NCBI RefSeq assembly: GCF_001187905.1
Contig: NZ_LGIS01000030.1
Span: 62,001-126,000, forward strand
DNA: 64,000 nucleotides
DNA from: Pantoea sp. RIT-PI-b
Lineage (GTDB): Bacteria; Pseudomonadota; Gammaproteobacteria; Enterobacterales; Enterobacteriaceae
Direction: 5' to 3'
The translations under genes and the position numbers were made by a program. Below, piece by piece: positions 53,148-60,593 of the stretch (position 1 is the first letter of the stretch; each line of letters starts with the position of its first letter). The notes beneath the pieces were generated by a model. The model saw only the letters and a list, made by a program, of their open reading frames with translations. It did no database searches and was not told where the DNA came from.

Positions 53148-54656
53148 ATGGATACCTGGTCTTTCCTGATGCAGGGTTTTGCCGTCGCCATGACGCCGGG
53201 GAACCTGATGATTGCCTTAACTGGCTGCTTTATCGGCACCATCGTTGGCCTGCTGCCGGGTCTGGGCCCGATTAATGGCGTGGCGATATTGATGCCGCTG
53301 GCATTTGCGCTGCATTTACCTCCGGAATCTGCCTTAATCTTACTGGCAACGGTGTACATCGGCTGTGAGTATGGTGGACGTATCTCGTCGATTTTGCTCA
53401 ACGTACCGGGCGACGCTGGCGCGATTATGACTGCGCTGGATGGCTATCCGATGGCGCAGCAGGGCAAAGCCGGCGTAGCGCTCTCTATCTCGGCGGTCAG
53501 TTCCTTCATCGGTTCCACCGTCGCTATTCTTGGCATCATCCTGTTTGCGCCCATGCTGGCTAACTGGTCACTGGCATTTGGTCCAGCGGAGTACTTTGCC
53601 TTGATGGTGTTCGCCATCGCCTGTCTCGGCAGTATGATGAGCCATAACCCATTGAAATCGTTTCTCGCGGCGTTAATGGGTCTGGGCTTAGCGACAATTG
53701 GAGTTGATGCCAATACCGGCGTCTATCGTTTTACCTTTGACAGTGTTCACCTCTCCGATGGTATCCAATTTGTGGTGGTAGTGATTGGCTTGTTCTCGGT
53801 GAGCGAAATCCTGCTGATGTTAGAATCCACGAGCACTGGGCAGAAAGCAGTGCGCGCCAGCGGCCGCATGATGTTTAACATGAAGGAAGCCACGCAAGCG
53901 GCGGGGGCAACTTTCCGCTCATCTTTCACCGGTTTCTTCGTGGGCGTGCTGCCTGGTGCAGGAGCCACTATTGCCAGTGCCATCGCCTATATGAGCGAGA
54001 AAAAGATCAGTGGTAGCAATCAATTTGGTAAAGGGGATATCCGCGGAGTGGCCGCACCGGAAGCGGCTAACAACGCCTCCGCCTGCGGGTCCTTCATCCC
54101 AATGTTAACACTCGGCATACCGGGTTCAGGTACCACGGCAGTGATGGTAGGGGCACTCACGCTGTATAATATTACACCGGGTCCAGCCATGTTCACCGAG
54201 CAACCAGATATTGTTTGGGGCCTGATCGCCGCGCTGCTGATTGGCAACGTCATGCTGTTGATTATGAATATTCCAATGATCAATATCTTCGCGCGCATGC
54301 TGACCATCCCGCTCTGGTTTTTAGTACCGACGATCGCTGCCATTTCTGCCGTTGGCGTCTATGCGGTACACAGCACCACATTTGACCTGCTACTGATGGT
54401 CGGCTTAGGTATTTTTGGCTATATTTTGCGCAAAATGGATTTCCCCATGTCGCCGCTCATCTTAGGTTTTGTCTTAGGGGAGATGCTGGAGCAAAACCTG
54501 CGCCGCGCATTGTCAATCAGCAATGGCAACCTACCCTTTCTATGGGAAAGTCTCATTAGCAAAGTGCTGCTACTGCTAGCCATTGCCGTATTAGTGATAC
54601 CTCCACTGTGGAAACGCTGGCGACGTCAGCGTGGAGCGCTAGTTGAGACAAAATAA
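53148..54656 (+). CDS. tctA: Tripartite tricarboxylate transporter, large membrane subunit TctA
   Basis: Large permease of 502 residues (Salmonella about 504) with 11-12 hydrophobic segments. The two conserved glycine-rich loops of TctA are present: GTIVGLLPGLGPINGVAILMP near residue 35 and GVLPGAGATIASAIAYMSEK near residue 270. AANNASACGSFIPMLTLGIPGS is another hallmark. It forms the sodium- or proton-coupled uptake channel with TctB and the TctC protein. A terminator follows. Confidence 0.93.
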   Translation: MDTWSFLMQGFAVAMTPGNLMIALTGCFIGTIVGLLPGLGPINGVAILMPLAFALHLPPESALILLATVYIGCEYGGRISSILLNVPGDAGAIMTALDGYPMAQQGKAGVALSISAVSSFIGSTVAILGIILFAPMLANWSLAFGPAEYFALMVFAIACLGSMMSHNPLKSFLAALMGLGLATIGVDANTGVYRFTFDSVHLSDGIQFVVVVIGLFSVSEILLMLESTSTGQKAVRASGRMMFNMKEATQAAGATFRSSFTGFFVGVLPGAGATIASAIAYMSEKKISGSNQFGKGDIRGVAAPEAANNASACGSFIPMLTLGIPGSGTTAVMVGALTLYNITPGPAMFTEQPDIVWGLIAALLIGNVMLLIMNIPMINIFARMLTIPLWFLVPTIAAISAVGVYAVHSTTFDLLLMVGLGIFGYILRKMDFPMSPLILGFVLGEMLEQNLRRALSISNGNLPFLWESLISKVLLLLAIAVLVIPPLWKRWRRQRGALVETK

Positions 54657-54683
54657 ATCTGTATCCGTTGTGCATTAAACCTA

Positions 54684-54713
54684 TAGCCCCCGTGGATTTC
54701 CTGGGGGCTTTTG
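54684..54713 (+). terminator. Terminator after tctCBA
   Basis: AGCCCCC and GGGGGCT form a stem with a loop of about ten bases, followed by TTTTG. It lies 28 bp after the tctA stop and before flk. Confidence 0.8.
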
Positions 54714-54774
54714 CTATCATGTGGCCTCTTTTTTCCGGCGCACCCGGATCTGACCCGTTTTCAAGGATTCCGCC

Positions 54775-55806
54775 ATGCAACCTCTCAGCGGTCCCGGTGT
54801 GCCCGCGGGCGATCGTTCCCCTTTATCTCAAGCAACTGGCCCGACACGTCCGGGTGGTCCAGCCGGTGAACAGCCCTTGTCTCCTGCCCAGCGCACCACG
54901 CTGGAGCGCCTGATTGTGCGCATCATGTCGCTGAGCACGCTTAAAGCGCCAGAGTTGTGGGCCGGTGTCCGCCACGAAGTCGGCGTAAAGAGTGAAGCCG
55001 AGCTGCAATCACGCCACTTCCCGGCGGCGGAACAGCATCTCAATGGTCGCTTAACCCAGGTGCAAAATAGCCTCGCCACGCGCCAGTTATTGCAGCAGCT
55101 GCTGGAAAAACTGCCGCAGGGCAACAATCGCCAGGCGGTCAGCGACTTTATTCGTCAGCAGTTTAACCAAACGGTATTGAGTGCGCTGTCGCAGGATCAG
55201 CTGCGTCAGGTGCTGACCATGCTGCAAAATGGCCAGATGGCGATTCCGCAGCCGCAGCAGACGCGCGTTTCCGACCGCAGCCTGCTTCCGGCAGAGCAGC
55301 AATCGCTGAATCAGCAGGTGACACGCCTTGCGGCTACCACCGGCGAATCGCCGGTGAAGCTGCTGGCCGATACGCTGAAGCTGGTGAATCTGAAAAGTGG
55401 CGACCCAATCCCTTCACGCCACTTCCCGCTGCTCACGCAGTATTTGCAGGTACGTCAAACGCTGGCGCAGCATAGCGCGCCGACCTTGCAGATGCTGGAA
55501 ACCTCATTGAAGCAGCCGCTCACCCATGATGAACAGCGACTGCTGGAGGATTACAGCCAGCAGCGTTTCCAGGCGCTGCCGAATACCGTGTTAACGCCGG
55601 CGCAGACGCAGGATCTGCTGAATCTGCTGTTTAGCCGCCGCGCTGAAAAACTGCATGAACAGCCGCTGGCGGATAATGAAATTCGCCCGCAGCCCATTTG
55701 GTCGCCGTTTATTCAGATGCTGCCGCAGCCGCTGGCTCAGCGCCCCGCCCTGACGTTGATTGTTGCGATTTTCGTGTTCATCTTCCTGTTGTGGCTGTTT
55801 ATCTAG
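54775..55806 (+). CDS. flk: Flagellar switch-regulating protein Flk
   Basis: Membrane-anchored protein that in Salmonella couples flagellar ring assembly to substrate export by preventing FlgM release too early. It has 343 residues (E. coli 331). The N-terminus is rich in Pro and Gly, the middle shows LWAGVRHEVGV, SRHFPAAEQHL, GNNRQAVSDFIRQQF and MAIPQPQQ as in E. coli. One hydrophobic segment near 325-343 anchors the C-terminus. Its normal neighbour pdxB is 7 kb away because of the tct insertion. It overlaps the convergent rhodanese stop by 4 bp. Confidence 0.9.
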   Translation: MQPLSGPGVPAGDRSPLSQATGPTRPGGPAGEQPLSPAQRTTLERLIVRIMSLSTLKAPELWAGVRHEVGVKSEAELQSRHFPAAEQHLNGRLTQVQNSLATRQLLQQLLEKLPQGNNRQAVSDFIRQQFNQTVLSALSQDQLRQVLTMLQNGQMAIPQPQQTRVSDRSLLPAEQQSLNQQVTRLAATTGESPVKLLADTLKLVNLKSGDPIPSRHFPLLTQYLQVRQTLAQHSAPTLQMLETSLKQPLTHDEQRLLEDYSQQRFQALPNTVLTPAQTQDLLNLLFSRRAEKLHEQPLADNEIRPQPIWSPFIQMLPQPLAQRPALTLIVAIFVFIFLLWLFI

Positions 55807-56246
55807 CAGCCGCAGTTGGCAGCGGGCGTGGCGTGCGGCCATTCGCCCGCTGCCGCACCCCACGCCAGCGGATGACCATCGCGCTTCCAGAAATCCAGCC
55901 CACCAATTAACTCTTTCACCTGAAAACCCAGCGATGCCAGTTTAAGTGCGGCTTTGGTTGAGCCGTTACAGCCAATGCCGTCGCAATAGGTGACATACAC
56001 TTTGCTGCGATCGAGATGCGCCGTGGATTGCGCATTCATGGTGCGATGCGGAAACGATATCGCGCCACAAAGGTGTCCCGCCTGATAAACCTCGCTGGAG
56101 CGCGCGTCGATCACCACAATCGCTGTGATACCCAGCGCCAGATCTTCCGCCAAATCCCACGCATCGGTGTAGTACGCCAGTTTATGTTGCAAATAAGCCA
56201 CGCTTTCATTCGCGCTGGCTGGCGCAACGTTCAATACCGCTGACAT
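55803..56246 (-). CDS. Rhodanese-like domain protein
   Basis: Single rhodanese domain of 147 residues: IVVIDARSSEVYQAGHLCGA (44-62), the loop YCDGIGCNGSTKAA with Cys88 and Cys93, and ELIGGLDFWKRDGHPL. The loop is not the usual Cys-x4-Arg but a Cys-x4-Cys variant; which Cys would carry sulfur is unclear. The C-terminus ends NCGC, adding two more cysteines. It is divergent from the MocR regulator gene across 86 bp, and such rhodanese genes are often paired with MocR regulators. The substrate is unknown. Confidence 0.83.
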   Translation of the reverse strand: MSAVLNVAPASANESVAYLQHKLAYYTDAWDLAEDLALGITAIVVIDARSSEVYQAGHLCGAISFPHRTMNAQSTAHLDRSKVYVTYCDGIGCNGSTKAALKLASLGFQVKELIGGLDFWKRDGHPLAWGAAAGEWPHATPAANCGC

Positions 56247-56332
56247 CGCATTCTCCTGTTGTGATTTTCCCTCAGTTTACGGCAAAGTGGTCTGCATCCT
56301 GATACCACTTTTAGCGATGCGATAAGACCGCG

Positions 56333-57769
56333 ATGAACACGTCATTTTTGGCCCTGTTTAGCCATCAGCCACAAGGTGGTTTACGTCAGCGCTTGTGCAA
56401 TACCTTGCGCCAGGCGATTGCCAGCGGACATTTGCGACACGCGCAGAGACTGCCTTCCAGCCGCCAGCTGGCGCACGATTTATCGCTGTCGCGCGTGACG
56501 GTGGAAGCCGCTTACGCGCAGCTGGAAAGCGAAGGCTATCTGCAGCGCCACGGCGGGCGCGGCACGTTTGTCTCCATTAAGATGGCGCCGCCCGCAGTGA
56601 AAGCATCTATCGACCGCTCACCGCACTTTTCCCAGCGCGGCCAGCAGGTGCTGGCAACCGGTGGCTGTCAGGATCCGCCGTTTCCACATGCGTTTGCCGC
56701 GGGTTCGCCAGAGTTACGCGCCTTCCCGCACGCGCAGTGGCGTCGCATTAGCAATCAGGTGCAGCGTTCGCTGGGCAGCAAAGTGATGGGCTATGGCGAT
56801 CCGCTCGGGCTGCCATCGCTGCGGCGGGCGGTGGCCGACTATCTGGCACTTTCACGCGGCGTACGCTGCTCGGCAGAACAGGTGGTGATGCTCACCAGTT
56901 CACAGCAGGCGCTGCAGTTGCTGGCGCTGATGTTCCTCGATGCAGGCGATGAAGTGTGGCTGGAGGAGCCGGGTTATCCCGGCGCACGCAACGCGTTTCT
57001 CGCCGCCGGGGCGAACTGTCGCGCTATGCCGCTGGATGCAGAAGGTGCCGTTCCCCTCAACGGCAGCGCGAAGTTGGTGTATCTGACGCCCGCGCACCAC
57101 TATCCAACCGGCACGCCAATGAGCCTGGCGCGCCGGTTACAGTGGCTGGCGTGGGCGCAGCAGCATGATAGCTGGTTGATTGAGGATGATTACGACAGCG
57201 AATTTCACTATGAGGATCGCCCAGCCCCGGCGTTGCAAGGATTAGAAGCGGATGGTCGGGTGATTTGCCTCGGCACCTTTTCCAAAACGCTGTTCCCCTC
57301 GCTGCGGCTGGCGTGGATGGTCGTGCCACCGCAGTTGGTTGAGGCGCTGGGCCGCGCGCGCAGCGTGATGGATGGCCACAGCGCACTGCTGCCTCAGGCG
57401 ATCACCGCAGAGTTTCTGCAACAAGGCCATTTTGCCAGCCATCTGCGCCTGATGCGCCAGCTGTATCGCAGTCGACGTGACTGCTTGCTCGAACAAATCG
57501 AAACGCGTCTGCAACCCTGGCTACAACCACTACCGGCGGCGGGAGGCTTACAGTTGACGGTGGAGCTAATCCAGGGGAATGAAGCGCACTTAACCGCACA
57601 GGCTAAAGAGACGGGATTGTTGCTGCCGCGCCTGTCACCGCTTTATGCCAATGATGCAAGGCAATCAGGTTGGTTGCTGGGGTTTGCGGCGCTGACGCCC
57701 GGAGAAATTGTCAGCGCCTGCGATAAATTGGTTACGCTGTTGTCGCTCCACGCGCAAACGTCCAGGTAA
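56333..57769 (+). CDS. MocR-type (GntR plus aminotransferase) regulator
   Basis: 478-residue protein with an N-terminal GntR winged helix (about 15-78, LRQRLCNTLRQAIASGHLRH and LSRVTVEAAYAQLESEGYL) and a large domain of aminotransferase fold. The PLP lysine is Lys318 in GTFSKTLFPSLRLAW; YDSEFHYEDRPAPALQGLE is typical of MocR/PdxR proteins. These regulators sense PLP or an amino compound and control adjacent genes, so the divergent rhodanese gene is the likely target. Its 3' end overlaps yfcJ by 38 bp in convergent orientation. Confidence 0.87.
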   Translation: MNTSFLALFSHQPQGGLRQRLCNTLRQAIASGHLRHAQRLPSSRQLAHDLSLSRVTVEAAYAQLESEGYLQRHGGRGTFVSIKMAPPAVKASIDRSPHFSQRGQQVLATGGCQDPPFPHAFAAGSPELRAFPHAQWRRISNQVQRSLGSKVMGYGDPLGLPSLRRAVADYLALSRGVRCSAEQVVMLTSSQQALQLLALMFLDAGDEVWLEEPGYPGARNAFLAAGANCRAMPLDAEGAVPLNGSAKLVYLTPAHHYPTGTPMSLARRLQWLAWAQQHDSWLIEDDYDSEFHYEDRPAPALQGLEADGRVICLGTFSKTLFPSLRLAWMVVPPQLVEALGRARSVMDGHSALLPQAITAEFLQQGHFASHLRLMRQLYRSRRDCLLEQIETRLQPWLQPLPAAGGLQLTVELIQGNEAHLTAQAKETGLLLPRLSPLYANDARQSGWLLGFAALTPGEIVSACDKLVTLLSLHAQTSR

Positions 57770-58913
57770 CCAAAATTCCCAGTGCGGCGCAGCAGGCACC
57801 GGCAACATACACCGAACCGTAACCCAGCGCCGTCGCCAGTAAACCGGTTAAGGGGCCGCTGGCACCGTAAGCGATATCCTGAAAAGCGGAGAAGCCACCG
57901 AGCGCAGTACCGCGAATCTGCGGCGATACGCGCTTAATTACTTCGACGCCCAGCGCGGGGAAGATCAGCGAGCAACCGCAGCCGGTCAACGCCGCGCCAA
58001 TCAGCGCCATCCAGCCGGAACTGGCAAACGCCAGCAGCAGTAAGCCGGCAGTTTCTACCAGCAATGACACCATCGCCACTTTTACGCCACCGTGCCGATC
58101 CGGCAAGCCGCCAAAGAACACGCGCACCAATACAAATGCGCAGCCAAAGGCGGTGAGTGCGAAACCGGCATTGCCCCAGTTTTCCGCCGCAAAATAGAGT
58201 GAAGTGAAAGTACCGATGACGGCAAAACCGGTGCCCTGCAGCGCCAGCGCCAGTCCCGGCTGGAAGATGGTTTTTACCACGCTAAACAGCGAGGGCCGCT
58301 CGCCGCCAACAACCGGCACCTTGCGAATCCAGCAATTGATCGCCAGTGACAACAATGGCAACAGCAGCGCAACCGCGCCGAGTGCGGCAAAACCGCCATG
58401 CTGATTAATCAGCAAGCCCAGTGGAGCGCCAGCCGCCAGCGATCCGTAAATCGCCATGCCGTTCCACGACATCACCAGGCCAGAGCGTTTACTGCCCACC
58501 AGCCCCATCCCCCAGGTGAGATTACCGGTCAGCAGTAAGCTTTCACCAAACCCCAACATCAGGCGCCCCAGCGCCAGTAATCCAAATTTCGCCCAGGGTG
58601 AAACCGGCAACAGCGCGGCAGCCAGATAAGCCACGCCCACCAATGCAATGGCAATCATGCCGTGCTGCGTAGTCAGCTTCGCGCCGTGCTGATCGGCACG
58701 ACGGCCGGCAAAGCTACGCGTCAACAGCGTGGCAAAGAACTGAATGCCCACCGCTACGCCGACCATCAGATTGCTCATGCCGAGTTCCTGGTGGACATAC
58801 AGCGGGATCACCGGCAGCGCCAGGCCGGCGGTCAGATAAGTCAGAAACACCGCAAAGGAGGTGCAGGCTAAGGGCAAAACGGATTGCGCCTGCGCGTCAG
58901 CAGTCGTGGTCAT
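57732..58913 (-). CDS. yfcJ: MFS transporter YfcJ
   Basis: Major-facilitator exporter-like protein, 393 residues with 12 hydrophobic segments, close to E. coli YfcJ (392). Motifs LTRSFAGRRADQHGAK (loop 2-3) and GLPDRHGGVKVAMVSLLVE are conserved. E. coli YfcJ is uncharacterised; relatives have been linked to arabinose or drug efflux. It lies beside fabB as in E. coli. The gap to fabB (310 bp) holds a terminator and an ERIC element. Confidence 0.9.
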   Translation of the reverse strand: MTTTADAQAQSVLPLACTSFAVFLTYLTAGLALPVIPLYVHQELGMSNLMVGVAVGIQFFATLLTRSFAGRRADQHGAKLTTQHGMIAIALVGVAYLAAALLPVSPWAKFGLLALGRLMLGFGESLLLTGNLTWGMGLVGSKRSGLVMSWNGMAIYGSLAAGAPLGLLINQHGGFAALGAVALLLPLLSLAINCWIRKVPVVGGERPSLFSVVKTIFQPGLALALQGTGFAVIGTFTSLYFAAENWGNAGFALTAFGCAFVLVRVFFGGLPDRHGGVKVAMVSLLVETAGLLLLAFASSGWMALIGAALTGCGCSLIFPALGVEVIKRVSPQIRGTALGGFSAFQDIAYGASGPLTGLLATALGYGSVYVAGACCAALGILVTWTFARGATTA

Positions 58914-59050
58914 GATCGGTCGAACTCCTTGTAATAACCAGACTCACGCTTGCTGCCATAACAGAAACGGGATATTTGGTTCACATTTAGCAGGAAGTGA
59001 TAATTTTGTTTCGGATGGAAAGAGAGTGTAGGCAAGCAGGAGGTGAGTTG

Positions 59051-59084
59051 TCAAAAACAACAAGGGCCGGATTAGCCGGCCCTT
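59051..59084 (-). terminator. Terminator after fabB
   Basis: On the minus strand AAGGGCCGG, a short loop and CCGGCCCTT are followed by GTTGTTTTTG. It lies about 140 bp after the fabB stop, beyond the ERIC element. Confidence 0.88.
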
Positions 59085-59100
59085 AGGTATATTCTGGAAG

Positions 59101-59228
59101 ATAACCCTAAATAATTCGAGTTGTGGGAAGGCGGCAAGTATGTAAATCCCCAGGAGCTTACTGAAGTAAGTGACTGGGGTGAGCATACGCAGCCAACGCA
59201 CCCACGGCTCGAAGTATGACGGGTTATA
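59101..59228. repeat. ERIC element at the 3' end of fabB
   Basis: A near-consensus 128-bp ERIC element. It has the CCCTAAATAATTCGAG end, AATCCCCAGGAGCTTACTG, AAGTAAGTGACTGGGGTGAG (the sequence used in ERIC fingerprint primers), CAGCCAACGCACC and the GAAGTATGACGGG end. The fabB stop codon (59224-59226) lies inside its last bases. Confidence 0.92.
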
Positions 59229-60438
59229 GTTTGCGCATAGTCAGCGTGGCGTTGGTGCCACCGAAACCGAAGCTGTTCGACATCACGGTAGTCAACGCTT
59301 TTTCGGTCGGCTTGGTCACAATGTTCAGACCTTTACCGGCTTCATCCAGCTCTTCAATGTTAATGCTTGGCGCGATAAAACCGTGCTCCAGCATCAGCAA
59401 GGTGTAGATCGCTTCCTGCACGCCCGCCGCACCCAGAGAGTGACCGGTCATGGCTTTGGTGGCAGAGATGGACGGTGAGTTGTCGCCGAACACTTCGCGA
59501 ATTGCACCCAGCTCTTTCACATCACCCACTGGCGTTGAGGTGCCGTGCGTGTTGAGGTAATCAATTGGGGTATCCAGGCCTTGCATTGCCATTTTCATGC
59601 AGCGCACGGCGCCTTCGCCTGAAGGAGCAACCATATCTGCGCCATCTGAAGTGGCGCCGTAGCCCACGATTTCAGCGTAGATGTGTGCACCACGTGCCAG
59701 AGCGTGTTCCAGCTCTTCCACTACCACCATACCGCCGCCGCCTGCAATGACGAAACCGTCGCGGTTGGCATCGTAAGTACGTGACGCTTTTTCAGGTGAT
59801 TCGTTGTATTTGGTCGACAGCGCGCCCATCGCATCGAACTCACAAGCCATTTCCCAGCTCAGCTCTTCGCCGCCGCCAGCAAATACGATGTCCTGTTTGC
59901 CCAGCTGAATCTGCTCAACGGCGTTACCGATGCAGTGTGCAGAAGTCGCACAAGCTGAACTGATTGAGTAGTTAACGCCGTGGATTTTAAACGGGGTTGC
60001 CAGGCAAGCCGAAACACCTGAACCCATCGCTTTGGTTACCACATAAGGACCCACCGCTTTCAGGCCGCGTGGGCTACGCATCGCGTCCGCACCAAACACC
60101 TGATAACGCGGAGAACCGCCGCCAGAACCGGCAATCAGGCCAACGCGTGGATTTTGCTGATACTGTTCGTCAGTCAGGCCAGAATCTTTGATAGCTTCAG
60201 CCATAGACAGATAAGCGTAGATCGAAGCATCACTCATAAAACGCACGATTTTGCGATCGATGAGCCCGTTGGTATCCAGTTTGACGTTGCCCCATACGTG
60301 GCTGCGCATTCCGGCATCTCTCATCTCTTCAGAGAAAGTAATACCCGAACGGCCTTCACGCAGAGAAGCCAGCACTTCTTGCTGGTTATTACCAATGCTG
60401 GAAACAATACCCAGGCCAGTAATCACTGCACGTTTCAT
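59224..60438 (-). CDS. fabB: 3-oxoacyl-[acyl-carrier-protein] synthase I
   Basis: Condensing enzyme needed for unsaturated fatty acid elongation. It has 404 residues (E. coli 406). The catalytic triad is Cys163 (SISSACATSAHCIG), His298 in LNTHGTSTPVGD and His333 in TGHSLGAAGVQEA. The C-terminus ends NATLTMRKL with its stop inside an ERIC repeat, which explains the slight difference from E. coli at the tail. FabR and FadR sites lie upstream. Confidence 0.97.
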   Translation of the reverse strand: MKRAVITGLGIVSSIGNNQQEVLASLREGRSGITFSEEMRDAGMRSHVWGNVKLDTNGLIDRKIVRFMSDASIYAYLSMAEAIKDSGLTDEQYQQNPRVGLIAGSGGGSPRYQVFGADAMRSPRGLKAVGPYVVTKAMGSGVSACLATPFKIHGVNYSISSACATSAHCIGNAVEQIQLGKQDIVFAGGGEELSWEMACEFDAMGALSTKYNESPEKASRTYDANRDGFVIAGGGGMVVVEELEHALARGAHIYAEIVGYGATSDGADMVAPSGEGAVRCMKMAMQGLDTPIDYLNTHGTSTPVGDVKELGAIREVFGDNSPSISATKAMTGHSLGAAGVQEAIYTLLMLEHGFIAPSINIEELDEAGKGLNIVTKPTEKALTTVMSNSFGFGGTNATLTMRKL

Positions 60439-60480
60439 TCAATAGTCCTCGTTCCACTCTTTTGGATTGACGTGCACTCT

Positions 60481-60497
60481 AGCGTACAGTTGTAAGC
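60481..60497 (-). promoter_or_regulatory. FabR operator of fabB
   Basis: AGCGTACAGTTGTAAGC is a palindrome GCGTACA-GT-TGTAAGC with one mismatch, the form of the known FabR site. It begins 43 bp upstream of the fabB start. FabR would repress according to the saturated/unsaturated fatty acid ratio. Confidence 0.72.
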
Positions 60498-60514
60498 CGA
60501 ACAAGTCCGATCAG
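60498..60514 (-). promoter_or_regulatory. FadR site of fabB
   Basis: The minus strand reads CTGATCGGACTTGTTCG, close to the FadR site that activates fabB in E. coli, and it abuts the FabR operator just as there. Binding is inferred. Confidence 0.65.
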
Positions 60515-60593
60515 CCATTTCATTTTGTAAATTTGCGTCATGTGACGTCTGTCGCTAAACTCGCGCCACTGCCTGAAATATGAGCCTTTCCCC

